Source of the DNA: Desulfurococcales archaeon
Lineage (GTDB): Archaea; Thermoproteota; Thermoprotei_A; Sulfolobales; AG1
Direction of reading: 5' to 3'
NCBI GenBank assembly: GCA_026990885.1
Contig: JALXCO010000209.1
Location: 1 to 14,961, forward strand
DNA: 14,961 nucleotides
Numbering within the stretch: the first letter of the stretch is position 1; each line of letters starts with the position of its first letter. A model generated the notes under the pieces. That model had not been told where the DNA came from. It saw nothing but the letters and a program-made list of their open reading frames with translations, and did no database searches. This document shows positions 1 to 7,605 of this stretch, piece by piece. Made by a program: the position numbers and the translations under genes.

Positions 1-1
1 C

Positions 2-574
2 GCTGGAGCCTCCGCACTAGCCTATAAAATACTATCGGAAGGCAGCACCCATATAGATCACCTGGGAGTTATAGGTAGCGGTACACAGGCAAGATACCAT
101 TTAAGGGTATTCACAGATGTCTTTGAGATTGACGAAATAATGATATACAGCAGAAACAGATCTAAAGCGTCGAGAATAGCCTTAGACTACAACGCGAAAG
201 TAGTAGAGCTTAAGCATCTTCTCGAGAAATCCAGCGTGGTTATAGCGGCGACAAACTCTAGAGAGCCTGTTGTGTTTGGGGACCTCCTGAAAAGGGGCTC
301 TATAGTACTGTCTGTGGGAGCGCCGAAACCAGTTAGAGAGCTAGACGATAGAGTAAGGCTCAGGAGCGGATGCGCACTGGTAGATAATAAGGAGGGATGC
401 CTAAACGAGACTGATGATGTGAGGGATCTAGAGCTGGTAGAGATTGGGGAGGCGTTATCTAACCCAGATATATGTGGCTTCAAAGAGATCAAGCTCTATA
501 AATCTGTGGGGACCTCGCTTCTGGATTATGCGGCAGCATACTATATCCTGGAGGAGTTCAAGAAATTGATATGA
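2..574 (+). CDS. Ornithine cyclodeaminase/mu-crystallin family protein, 5'-truncated
   Basis: The reading frame is open from base 2, so the window edge cuts off the N-terminal part; about 190 of the roughly 310-330 residues usual for the family are visible. The visible part starts with AGASALA, followed by the Rossmann nucleotide-binding motif GVIGSGTQAR, then ATNSREPVV, SVGAPKPVRELD and the C-terminal KSVGTSLLDYAAA. These are the standard blocks of the NAD(P)-dependent ornithine cyclodeaminase/mu-crystallin/archaeal alanine dehydrogenase family. Members include ornithine cyclodeaminase, L-alanine dehydrogenase and cyclic imino acid reductases; substrate residues lie mostly in the missing N-terminal half, so the reaction cannot be chosen. 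It should be a soluble cytosolic dimeric enzyme. The family assignment is secure, the substrate is not. No neighbour suggests a pathway. Confidence 0.9.
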   Translation, partial: AGASALAYKILSEGSTHIDHLGVIGSGTQARYHLRVFTDVFEIDEIMIYSRNRSKASRIALDYNAKVVELKHLLEKSSVVIAATNSREPVVFGDLLKRGSIVLSVGAPKPVRELDDRVRLRSGCALVDNKEGCLNETDDVRDLELVEIGEALSNPDICGFKEIKLYKSVGTSLLDYAAAYYILEEFKKLI

Positions 575-639
575 AAAAGCTACGCAAGAGAGTAGATTCA
601 TTATATAATTAATAAGTCTCAAAATAATTATATTTTCTG

Positions 640-679
640 GGTTGAGAAAGGGAATTGAGCGAAAATAGATTACTCAACC
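640..679. repeat. Short inverted repeat in intergenic region
   Basis: GGTTGAG (640-646) and CTCAACC (673-679) are perfect 7-base inverted arms with 26 bases between them. They lie downstream of the dehydrogenase gene and just before a TATA-like box. The repeat could be an operator or part of an RNA 3' end, but arms of this size can occur by chance. A T-rich stretch near 631-636 could help end the upstream transcript. Confidence 0.2.
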
Positions 680-694
680 TAACTTATAGAGCCA

Positions 695-703
695 CATATA
701 TAA
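695..703 (+). promoter_or_regulatory. TATA-like box for the CNNM-like gene
   Basis: CATATATAA is the best archaeal TATA match before the gene starting at 785. With the usual spacing of about 26 bases, transcription would start near 725 and leave a leader of about 60 bases. That fits the presence of a ribosome binding site (GGTG, 773-776) rather than a leaderless message. Inferred from sequence pattern only. Confidence 0.35.
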
Positions 704-784
704 GCGGATCCATGGATACCCTGCACCATATTTTCGCTAGCCACGGTAGGGAAGAAGAGTACATTATCTAAGGGTGCATGCATA

Positions 785-1789
785 TTGGTGCTTGTCGCTG
801 ATCCACTAACTATAGCTATCGAAATCATTTTACTAATGTTCCTACTATACGGCTCCGCATTCTTCTCCTCGACGGAGGCAGCTGTGATATCGTCAAGCAG
901 GATAAAGCTGAGGGAGAAAGCTGAAAAGGGTATTGATAGAGCTAGGTTCCTGCTGACGCTCCTATCCAAGCCGGAGAAGGTTCTAAGCACCCTTCTGGTG
1001 GGGAACAACCTGATGAATGTGGCTATAGCTGCCATAATAACTGATATATTCATCAGGCTCTACGGGGACATAGGTGTTGGTATAGCGACTGGCGTGGGAA
1101 CACTACTACTCCTCATATTCGGTGAGGTCATACCGAAGGCCTACGCTATAAGAGATCCGGAGTCCTACGCAATGAAGATAGTTCCGGCACTGAGGATAGC
1201 TATGAAGATCTTGAGCCCGGTAGCCGTTGTTTTGGCTAGCATAGCTAACTCATTTCTAAAGACGCTAGGTTTCCAGAGTAGAAGAACCCTAGTTACTGAG
1301 GACGAGATAAAGCTAATGCTTAGGGTTGGGAGGGAGGAAGGGATCTTAACTAGCGACGAGTACATGATGATGTCTAACGTGATGAAGTTTATGGATACAC
1401 CGGTATCTAGGGTTATGATTCCTGTGGGGTCCCTTGAAATGATCGATTCGAGAGCACCTATAAAAGAGGTTATCGAGATATTCAGAAAGACCGGGCACTC
1501 AAGATACCCTATATACGATAAAGATCTAAATAACGTTGTTGGCATGATCCATGTAAAAGACCTGCTAAAAGACAAATTCAGGGAGGACGAGCCAGTTATA
1601 AAGTATATGAGACCCATAATTAAGGTGAATGAAAACAGCAAGCTATACGATGTCCTAAAACTCATGAAGGCAAAGAAAACCCACTTCGCCGTTGTTGTCG
1701 ACTCGAAAACAGGAAGGCTCCTTGGTGGTGTTACGCTGGAGAACCTCCTAGAGGAGATTGTTGGAGAAATATACGACGAGTACGACTAG
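785..1789 (+). CDS. CNNM/CorC-like membrane protein (DUF21 + CBS pair)
   Basis: A 334-residue protein. Residues 8-160 form the DUF21 (CNNM) transmembrane domain: hydrophobic helices, FFSSTEAAVISSSR near 26-39, LLVGNNLMN near 70-78 and GEVIPKAYAIRDP near 113-125. Residues about 170-330 carry TEDEIKLML and two CBS modules (around 205-260 and 270-325). The family (CorC, YfjD, TlyC, CNNM) is linked to Mg2+ or other divalent-cation transport, with CBS domains that bind adenine nucleotides. The protein stops soon after the CBS pair, so the C-terminal CorC_HlyC domain of many bacterial members is absent. Start: TTG at 785 has GGTG at 773-776, 8 bases upstream; GTG at 788 is an alternative. It is convergent with, and overlaps by 4 bases, the ClC gene. 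Older 'hemolysin' labels for this family are misleading. Confidence 0.9.
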   Translation: MVLVADPLTIAIEIILLMFLLYGSAFFSSTEAAVISSSRIKLREKAEKGIDRARFLLTLLSKPEKVLSTLLVGNNLMNVAIAAIITDIFIRLYGDIGVGIATGVGTLLLLIFGEVIPKAYAIRDPESYAMKIVPALRIAMKILSPVAVVLASIANSFLKTLGFQSRRTLVTEDEIKLMLRVGREEGILTSDEYMMMSNVMKFMDTPVSRVMIPVGSLEMIDSRAPIKEVIEIFRKTGHSRYPIYDKDLNNVVGMIHVKDLLKDKFREDEPVIKYMRPIIKVNENSKLYDVLKLMKAKKTHFAVVVDSKTGRLLGGVTLENLLEEIVGEIYDEYD

Positions 1790-3648
1790 CTTTCTCTACC
1801 ACTCTGTGCTCTCAACAATATATCCAGCAGCCTGAAGTATAGGTCATCTAAAACAACGGTACCTACATACCTACCCTCGTCATCAACTATAAATACGTAG
1901 GGGACCTCCCTCTCAAGTATCACAGACACAACATCGCCTACACCGCGATCATGCTTTACAGCAGGTATATCTCTCCTGATGAAGGATAATAGCTCCTCAA
2001 CACCTGAACCCTTCTCAAGACTATCTATGACGTAATCGATATTAGATACATCTATAATCCCGCATGGCCTCCCACCACTATCTATGAGGGGTGCGAAACC
2101 ATACTCCAGTACTGTTCTCTCTATATTCCGGAGGTCCCCCACGTCCGCACCTCCACATATTTTGATACCTTCTATCCTTTGTGAGAGGTCTCTAGCAGTA
2201 ATAGAGCTGTAGATCCTGCTACCACTAATCCTCTCCAAAATATTGAGCGCCTTGATCACCTCCTCCCTCACACGACTGGTGAGCTGCCACGAATATATCG
2301 AGCCCTCCCCCGAAAACTCCCTAACTAAAAGAGATGTAACCAGTGCAGGGGCTATCATCAGGTAGTTGTCTCCCATCTCACCGGCCATTATAGATACTGC
2401 CAAGGGGACCTTTGCTGCGCCAGCCATAAAGCATGCCATTCCGAGGTAGGCGTAGATCTCGGGTGAGAGCTGAGAGATATGGCTCCCTACTAGATAGTAG
2501 TATGATAGGCCAAGCATTGATCCAGCTAGAAGGCTGGGCATAAATAGGCCTCCGCTCACACCGGATCCTATAGTTATGGATGTGGCTATAACCTTTGATA
2601 AGGCTATAGCCACCAGCATGAGGGATAGAAGTATAGCGTTGTATCCAATAAAATCCCTGTGAGGCAGCAGAAACGATACGTCACCCCTTAAAATAAGTGT
2701 GAGGAGGCCCATGCCTGATCCGGCTATATAGGGGGCTACAAAAATGATTGGCGACACGATAACTGCTCCAACAATAGGCTTAAGCGCTCTGAACCTCAGC
2801 TGTTTAGCTAGATCATTAAAAAACATCCTCAGAGAGGTGTAGACAGCTATAAACAGATATGTGAATGGAGCTATATATAGCGCTAAAAGAACGTAAGATA
2901 CTATCGAGTCGAACCTGAATAGCTTCTCCGGATCAACCTGCAGGCTGGGAAGAATATAGCTATACCCAAAAAGCGGAGCAGTAACCGTGAAGGCCACTAG
3001 CGAGGATATGTAGGCAGGGATAAAGGCTTTAACCTCGAGATCGCGCTTGTAGAGGACCTCCACAGCAAAAAAGGCCGCTCCCAGAGGCGATCTGAAGAGG
3101 GTGGATAAGCCTCCAGCCATGCCCGCTACGAAAGCTATTCTACGATCCTCAGGGGTTAATCTGAGAACTCTAGAAACTATCGAGCCAAGGCTCGAACCAA
3201 TCTGTATAGCCGGACCCTGCAGACCTGCACTAGCACCAAAGCCGATTGAGAGCGCCGATGACAAGGCTTTAACTAGGGGGACCCTATATCTCACTTTTCC
3301 CATGTCCCTATGATACGATCTTATAGTTGAATCAACGCCAGACCCCTCAGTTTCGGGGGCGAAAACATACGTTATTAGCGAGCCCAGGGCTATACCGAGA
3401 ATGCTCAAGAGAGGTATTGTGTAGGGCTTAGATATCTCCCCCAGAGCCATGGTTGAGATATCCTTGAACCCTGATAAAGCCGTGTAGCTGCCGTTGGCTA
3501 TATAGAGCACTAGGCTCTCGAAAAACCCTATCAGGTAGAAGAACAGGTATGATGCCAGCCCCGAGATCAGGCCTATAACCACGCCTAGAGCAAGCCACTT
3601 CTCTGTGTATCTGATAACTGCTTTCCTGCTGAGCCCTATCTTCGGCAT
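1786..3648 (-). CDS. ClC-family chloride channel/transporter with CBS pair
   Basis: A 620-residue membrane protein. Residues about 18-455 are the ClC core: GSGVD (102-106) at the first anion-selectivity loop, GLQGP (142-146) where most members have G(K/R)EGP, a PLGAAFFAVE helix (188-197), GGLFMP (366-371) for the GxFxP motif, and Tyr452 in GSIYSWQL, matching the chloride-coordinating tyrosine. Residues about 480-615 hold two CBS modules that probably sense nucleotides. The family moves Cl- (or nitrate or fluoride) through a homodimer. The external gating glutamate is replaced by Gln144, and the internal proton glutamate aligns with Val198, so uncoupled, channel-like conduction is more likely than H+/Cl- exchange; this is inference from motif alignment. 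The ATG at 3648 has a TATA-like box about 27 bases upstream, fitting a leaderless message. Confidence 0.95.
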   Translation of the reverse strand: MPKIGLSRKAVIRYTEKWLALGVVIGLISGLASYLFFYLIGFFESLVLYIANGSYTALSGFKDISTMALGEISKPYTIPLLSILGIALGSLITYVFAPETEGSGVDSTIRSYHRDMGKVRYRVPLVKALSSALSIGFGASAGLQGPAIQIGSSLGSIVSRVLRLTPEDRRIAFVAGMAGGLSTLFRSPLGAAFFAVEVLYKRDLEVKAFIPAYISSLVAFTVTAPLFGYSYILPSLQVDPEKLFRFDSIVSYVLLALYIAPFTYLFIAVYTSLRMFFNDLAKQLRFRALKPIVGAVIVSPIIFVAPYIAGSGMGLLTLILRGDVSFLLPHRDFIGYNAILLSLMLVAIALSKVIATSITIGSGVSGGLFMPSLLAGSMLGLSYYYLVGSHISQLSPEIYAYLGMACFMAGAAKVPLAVSIMAGEMGDNYLMIAPALVTSLLVREFSGEGSIYSWQLTSRVREEVIKALNILERISGSRIYSSITARDLSQRIEGIKICGGADVGDLRNIERTVLEYGFAPLIDSGGRPCGIIDVSNIDYVIDSLEKGSGVEELLSFIRRDIPAVKHDRGVGDVVSVILEREVPYVFIVDDEGRYVGTVVLDDLYFRLLDILLRAQSGRES

Positions 3649-3670
3649 GAGAGTTAATCCAGTATGGCTT

Positions 3671-3680
3671 TAGTATATCA
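3671..3680 (-). promoter_or_regulatory. TATA-like box of the ClC gene
   Basis: Read on the minus strand the sequence is TGATATACTA, centred about 27 bases before the ATG at 3648. That is the archaeal TATA-to-start distance expected for a leaderless transcript. The 3649-3759 gap also serves the divergent ECF operon. Confidence 0.45.
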
Positions 3681-3720
3681 CAGCAAATATCTTTTTGATT
3701 AACTGGCGCATTAAATTAAA

Positions 3721-3730
3721 CTAAATATCT
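3721..3730 (+). promoter_or_regulatory. TATA-like box of the ECF operon
   Basis: CTAAATATCT lies about 34 bases before the ATG at 3760. It would place the transcript start near 3752 with a leader of under ten bases. No good Shine-Dalgarno site precedes the ATG, which agrees with a leaderless or nearly leaderless first gene. An overlapping AT-rich stretch (3711-3720) is an alternative. Confidence 0.3.
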
Positions 3731-3759
3731 TCTATTCCTATAACAATTGGTACAGCGAT

Positions 3760-4272
3760 ATGGGATCTGCTGGGAGAGATATAGCGGTTACAGCGATGAT
3801 GTCGTCCCTATGGATAATTGGTAGCGCACCATCATATGTGGCTGGGGGAGGATTGGGCGGGGTGCTGTCGGCGGCTTTTTATCTCGTATCTGGCAACATG
3901 GTGCTGTATCTAGTGGCTAAGCTAACATCGATACGTATTCTCCCTCTAGCTTCGGCTGCTAGTGTTGGGATACTGTTTATCATAATACCGCCTGCAGCCG
4001 GGTACGGCGTTTTTCTGCTTCTCTCTAATATAGCTTTGGGATCTATATACACGGTCGCGAAGAGCATTGAGGGTTATAGAAGGATGCTTCTAATATCTAT
4101 AATTGCTGGAGGTGTATCGGGTGCTATAGTAACCTCTCAGTTTGCTTTGTTAAGAGGATCTTTATTTCTAGTTATAGCTGGAGTTGTCTACGGGGTTGTT
4201 ATAGCCCCTATAGGATTCACGATCGGGTATCTAGTGTATAGTAGACTTAGAAATATTGGTGTTATCCGATAG
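3760..4272 (+). CDS. Putative ECF transporter S component (substrate-binding membrane protein)
   Basis: A 170-residue, almost entirely hydrophobic protein with about six predicted membrane segments (roughly 8-25, 33-55, 60-77, 81-101, 109-130 and 134-162), glycine- and alanine-rich, and no signal peptide. Size and topology match S components of energy-coupling factor importers. I do not recognise a substrate-specific family. The assignment rests mostly on context: a double-ATPase gene starts 21 bases downstream and an EcfT-like gene follows. The order S, fused ATPase, T is the same as in ykoE-ykoD-ykoC of Bacillus, which has been linked to thiamine precursor uptake, but I see no clear sequence match to YkoE. 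Vitamins, their precursors or metal ions are the usual substrates. It is the first gene of the operon. Confidence 0.65.
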   Translation: MGSAGRDIAVTAMMSSLWIIGSAPSYVAGGGLGGVLSAAFYLVSGNMVLYLVAKLTSIRILPLASAASVGILFIIIPPAAGYGVFLLLSNIALGSIYTVAKSIEGYRRMLLISIIAGGVSGAIVTSQFALLRGSLFLVIAGVVYGVVIAPIGFTIGYLVYSRLRNIGVIR

Positions 4273-4293
4273 ATCTCCTCGGGTAGCTCTAGA

Positions 4294-5760
4294 ATGATAA
4301 GGTTCACCGATATCTCCATGGAGATTGGAGGAAAAAGCCTTCTAAAGTCTGTGAGCTTCACCGCCAGAGAGGGTGAAGCTGTGGTTTTTGTGGGGAGAAA
4401 TGGATCTGGAAAAACAATGCTACTTAACGCTTTATCGGGTTTAGCGTCTATAGGTTTCAATGCGGATGTTAACGGGGTTATAGAGTATAATGGTGCTGAA
4501 ATAGATATTGGGGAGAGGGATTACGGTAGGCTTCTCAACCTCTTTACCTATATAGCGTTCAACCCTGACCTACAGATAATCTTTCCACAGGTTTACGATG
4601 AGATCTCTATTCTGCCTGATAGCCATGAAGCCCTGAGGCTCGCTGGTAGGCTTGGTGTGGGCGACTATCTCGATAGAGAGATTGATGAGCTGTCTGTGGG
4701 TGAGAAGAAGAGGCTGGCTCTAATGATCTACCTATCCATAGGGGGGAAAATAGTTCTTATGGATGAGCCATCGTCCGATCTGGATATATGGAGCATTGAG
4801 AACCTAGTAAATATAATTACCGCAATGAAGAGGGAGGGATTAACATTTCTACTAACAACCAACGACCCGTATTTCGCCTTGAGTGTGGCCGATAAGATAG
4901 TTATTCTGGATAGCGGTGAGGTTAAGGAGATTTGTGAATCCCGCAAGAGAGAGGATCTGGTCGAGTGCTATTTAAGTGCCTCAAAGAGATATGGCTTAAG
5001 AGCCTTAGGGGGTTCAAGCAGGGATCTATCTATCGAGCAATGCAGGGAGAGGGGTAAAGTAGCTGAGGTGAGTTCTGTATCCTTCAGCTTGAGGGGTAGG
5101 CATCTCCTCAAGGATATAGATCTAGACATACATAGAGGCTGTATAGAATGCCTAATAGGATCTAACGGATCCGGTAAAACCACCCTAGGTAAAATCATCG
5201 CGGGCCTCATAAGGCCTAGCGAGGGGAAGGTAAGCATATATACAGGTACAGCCCCCCTATATGTGCCCCAGGAATACCACCTATCATTATGGGGGCCTAG
5301 CCTGAGACATATATTTAAGCGATACAGCAGTAAGGGGATGGATGCCCTTAGATACTACGGGATAGACCATCTTATAGATAGGCACCCCCTAACCTTGAGT
5401 TCCGGGGAAAAACTTAAGGCTGTGCTGGCTAGAGCTTCGGCTATAGGTAGCGATATAGAGATCCTTGATGAGCCAACCAATATCCTGGATAGCGATGGGT
5501 TAGCCGCACTCAATAGGCATGTTGAATCAGCCGTGTCTGGGGAGAGAGCGGTCGTTTTAATTACTCATGATATAGAAACCATACTATCCCTTTGCAGCCG
5601 TGTCTATCTGCTCGATAACGGTAAAATAGCCTATAGAGGCGCGCCTGAAGATGTTTTCAGGGGGATATATGGCGATGCAAAGAATAGGCTACCTGGCTGC
5701 TGTAGGTATCTCGATGTATTTATGGAGCTTTATTTCGAATCGCTGGGGAATGTGATCTAG
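4294..5760 (+). CDS. ECF transporter ATPase, two ATP-binding domains in one chain
   Basis: A 488-residue protein with two ABC ATPase domains in tandem. Domain 1 (about 1-225): Walker A GRNGSGKT (34-41), signature LSVGE (133-137), Walker B ending in LMDEP (155-159). Domain 2 (about 255-465): Walker A GSNGSGKT (289-296), Q-loop Gln326, signature LSSGE (368-372), Walker B ILDEP (390-394), switch His425. It would power the ECF importer as a pre-fused version of the EcfA1/EcfA2 pair. Domain 1 appears degraded: Phe89 sits where the Q-loop glutamine is expected (AFNPDLQ), and Asn190 (TTND) replaces the switch histidine. One of the two ATP sites may therefore be weak or regulatory. Domain 2 keeps all motifs. 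The next gene starts 1 base after this stop. Confidence 0.93.
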   Translation: MIRFTDISMEIGGKSLLKSVSFTAREGEAVVFVGRNGSGKTMLLNALSGLASIGFNADVNGVIEYNGAEIDIGERDYGRLLNLFTYIAFNPDLQIIFPQVYDEISILPDSHEALRLAGRLGVGDYLDREIDELSVGEKKRLALMIYLSIGGKIVLMDEPSSDLDIWSIENLVNIITAMKREGLTFLLTTNDPYFALSVADKIVILDSGEVKEICESRKREDLVECYLSASKRYGLRALGGSSRDLSIEQCRERGKVAEVSSVSFSLRGRHLLKDIDLDIHRGCIECLIGSNGSGKTTLGKIIAGLIRPSEGKVSIYTGTAPLYVPQEYHLSLWGPSLRHIFKRYSSKGMDALRYYGIDHLIDRHPLTLSSGEKLKAVLARASAIGSDIEILDEPTNILDSDGLAALNRHVESAVSGERAVVLITHDIETILSLCSRVYLLDNGKIAYRGAPEDVFRGIYGDAKNRLPGCCRYLDVFMELYFESLGNVI

Positions 5761-5761
5761 G

Positions 5762-6514
5762 TTGTATAACGTTATAAAGGAGCTTATTAAGGTTCAGAGA
5801 AACAGGTTCATTCTGGATAAGGTTGATCCGAAAATAAAGATACTGGTATTTATATCCGTAACCCTCCTAAGCTACTACAACCCCGTTTCCCTCGCCCTCC
5901 CGATAGCTATAGCTATGATGATTGTAAACCTGATCGAGTACGATATTAGGTTTATAAAGACAAAGATCATAGCGATAGCAACCTTCAGCATGGTTATAGG
6001 GTTTATAGTTCTTGTCACGCCCCCCGACCCTGTATTTTCTGCTGAAGCCATAAGATCAAGCATAAATGTCTCGGTGCTTATCGTATCTATAGGCTTAAGC
6101 GCTATAGCTCTACTGCAGTCTATAAGGTATATAGATCTGTATGTCATGCTTGGGGGGAGTAGGCTTAGGATCTTGGCGCTTGTATATATATCTGCGTTGA
6201 GATCTTTAGCTATTGTTGGTAAACTCATGTCGGCCCTAATAGATTCTATAAGGATATATGAATCCAGGTCAAGTATAGGATCATTCATAAAAATGTTTGA
6301 GCCCTCAAAACTTGAGCCCCTGATACATACGTTGATAGTGTACTCGTCATACATGGGGTACTATATCGAGGTCAGGTTGAGGAACAGTGACAAATTCAGA
6401 ATGCCTGACATCTATAGGGATAGGTTTGTTGATGCGATCTTCATAGCTGCTCTGGCTCTCTTGATCGCTACATCAAAACTTGCTTTCGATACTGTATTAA
6501 ATATAATAACCTAG
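5762..6514 (+). CDS. ECF transporter transmembrane component (EcfT/CbiQ-like)
   Basis: A 250-residue membrane protein. It opens with a short amphipathic stretch and VDPKIKILVF, resembling the (D/H)PRxK motif that precedes the first helix of EcfT proteins. Several hydrophobic segments follow (about 25-80, 90-115, 137-150, 222-245). Two cytosolic helices carry the positions of the coupling motifs: SALRSLAIVG ... IYESRSS and later EVRLRNS, degenerate compared with the usual Ala-Arg-Gly. EcfT links the ATPases to the S component. Start: TTG at 5762, one base after the upstream TAG, with GTGAT at 5752-5756 as ribosome binding site; no ATG exists near by. Tight spacing implies translational coupling. 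Family call is by topology, motif and operon position. Confidence 0.8.
   Translation: MYNVIKELIKVQRNRFILDKVDPKIKILVFISVTLLSYYNPVSLALPIAIAMMIVNLIEYDIRFIKTKIIAIATFSMVIGFIVLVTPPDPVFSAEAIRSSINVSVLIVSIGLSAIALLQSIRYIDLYVMLGGSRLRILALVYISALRSLAIVGKLMSALIDSIRIYESRSSIGSFIKMFEPSKLEPLIHTLIVYSSYMGYYIEVRLRNSDKFRMPDIYRDRFVDAIFIAALALLIATSKLAFDTVLNIIT
6498..6507 (+). promoter_or_regulatory. TATA-like box before the thioredoxin gene
   Basis: TAAATATAAT lies inside the last codons of the EcfT gene, about 33 bases before the GTG at 6536. It could give the thioredoxin gene its own short-leader transcript. The gap to the EcfT stop is only 21 bases, so read-through from the ECF operon is also likely. Confidence 0.35.
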
Positions 6515-6535
6515 GTTTCAATAAAATCTAGATAG

Positions 6536-6871
6536 GTGAGGTACATAGCTGGATTAATCGATCTTGATAAAAGCAAGTTCGAGGATTTCATATCTAAGAA
6601 CAGGATAGCGATCATCGATCTCTGGGCCCCCTGGTGCATCCCATGCAAGCAGCTTGAGGAGGAGCTGAAAGAGCTGGCCTCCAGATATCCAGAGATAACT
6701 ATAGGAAGAATAGATGTCTCGGTTGAGCCGGATATAGCTGTTAGATACGGTATCATGAGTGTGCCGGCTGTGCTGATTTTTATAGAATCAAGGCTTGTCG
6801 ATATATTGACTGGATCAGTATCGGGGGTGGATGTAGAGAAAAAAATAAGGGGTTATCTAGAGACCCAGTAG
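6536..6871 (+). CDS. Thioredoxin
   Basis: A 111-residue single-domain thioredoxin with no signal peptide, so cytosolic. The active site is WAPWCIPCK (30-38), redox cysteines Cys34 and Cys37, and the cis-proline is Pro77 in SVPAV. Length and motif spacing are normal for the family. It would reduce protein disulfides, using electrons from a thioredoxin reductase not seen in this window. The GTG start at 6536 lies within a GGTG-like context; there is no better start. It runs convergently into the CcdA-like gene with a 15-base overlap. Context suggests that it, or a similar protein, supplies electrons to that transporter on the cytosolic side; this is inference. Confidence 0.93.
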   Translation: MRYIAGLIDLDKSKFEDFISKNRIAIIDLWAPWCIPCKQLEEELKELASRYPEITIGRIDVSVEPDIAVRYGIMSVPAVLIFIESRLVDILTGSVSGVDVEKKIRGYLETQ

Positions 6872-7570
6872 CCCGCCTAGAAATATCTGGAAATAGATTA
6901 TGTACCCTCCCGCAGCGATAACTATGGCTCCAGCCACTCTATTTATGTAGGGCATAAACCTATTCATATACCTGGTTATGGTTTCTCTAGCTACAATGAG
7001 ACCTATGGTCAGCATGATCATTAGGATCCCCATCCCACCAGCGTAGGAGAGAAATACGGCCATCCCACCAATAAAGCTACCTACGCTCAATGCCTGAAGA
7101 ACAATATACAGGAAGATCGGCATTGTACAGCTTAACGACGCCAAAGCATATGTTATGCCGAAGACCACGAAGGATACGTATCCTCCTCTCTTGGGAGCTG
7201 ACCTATTTACCAGGTTGATCCCGATATGGATACTTCTACCAAGAACCATTAGCACGCCCAGAACTATAACGCCCACACCTATAGCCACAGCTATCCATGG
7301 AATATATATAAGCAACGCTGTACCAACAAGAGAAACCAGCGCCCCGAAACCTCCGAAAACCATGGTGAACCCGAAAGCAGCAAGAAGACCGAAGAGAGCA
7401 CCATTAATGATGCTCCTCACCCTAGCGATCCTGCCTCTCTCATCGGCCCCTGATAACCCTAGATAGAGCGATATGTATGCGGGTAGCAGAGCGAAGCCGC
7501 AGGGATTAATGAAAGCTACAGCACCAGCTACAAATGAAAAACTCACCAGCACAGGATCAATATGGTTCAA
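6857..7570 (-). CDS. CcdA/DsbD-like thiol-disulfide electron transporter
   Basis: A 237-residue protein with about six membrane helices (roughly 7-25, 55-78, 82-110, 131-160, 165-192, 212-235). It carries the two family cysteines: Cys24 in INPCGFALLPAY near the first helix and Cys148 in SLSCTMPIF. In CcdA and the DsbD membrane domain this pair passes electrons from cytosolic thioredoxin to thioredoxin-fold proteins outside. The gene follows the TlpA-like gene by 35 bases on the same strand, a pairing known from cytochrome c maturation and extracytoplasmic disulfide reduction. Start: TTG at 7570 is the best candidate; a GTG six codons later is possible. No cytochrome c or maturation genes are visible here, so its clients are unknown. 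A ccdA symbol is plausible but unproven. Confidence 0.88.
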   Translation of the reverse strand: MNHIDPVLVSFSFVAGAVAFINPCGFALLPAYISLYLGLSGADERGRIARVRSIINGALFGLLAAFGFTMVFGGFGALVSLVGTALLIYIPWIAVAIGVGVIVLGVLMVLGRSIHIGINLVNRSAPKRGGYVSFVVFGITYALASLSCTMPIFLYIVLQALSVGSFIGGMAVFLSYAGGMGILMIMLTIGLIVARETITRYMNRFMPYINRVAGAIVIAAGGYIIYFQIFLGGLLGL

Positions 7571-7605
7571 AACACATCCCTTGAAACTGGCGTGGGCTTA
7601 TGTTT

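Noticed and set aside
712..771. Tiny 19-codon open frame from an ATG just before the CNNM-like gene
   Set aside because: It lies between the TATA-like box and the predicted transcript start, and its product looks like nothing known.
3649..3759. Riboswitch ahead of the ECF operon
   Set aside because: The predicted leader is under ten bases and the gap holds no extended pairing.
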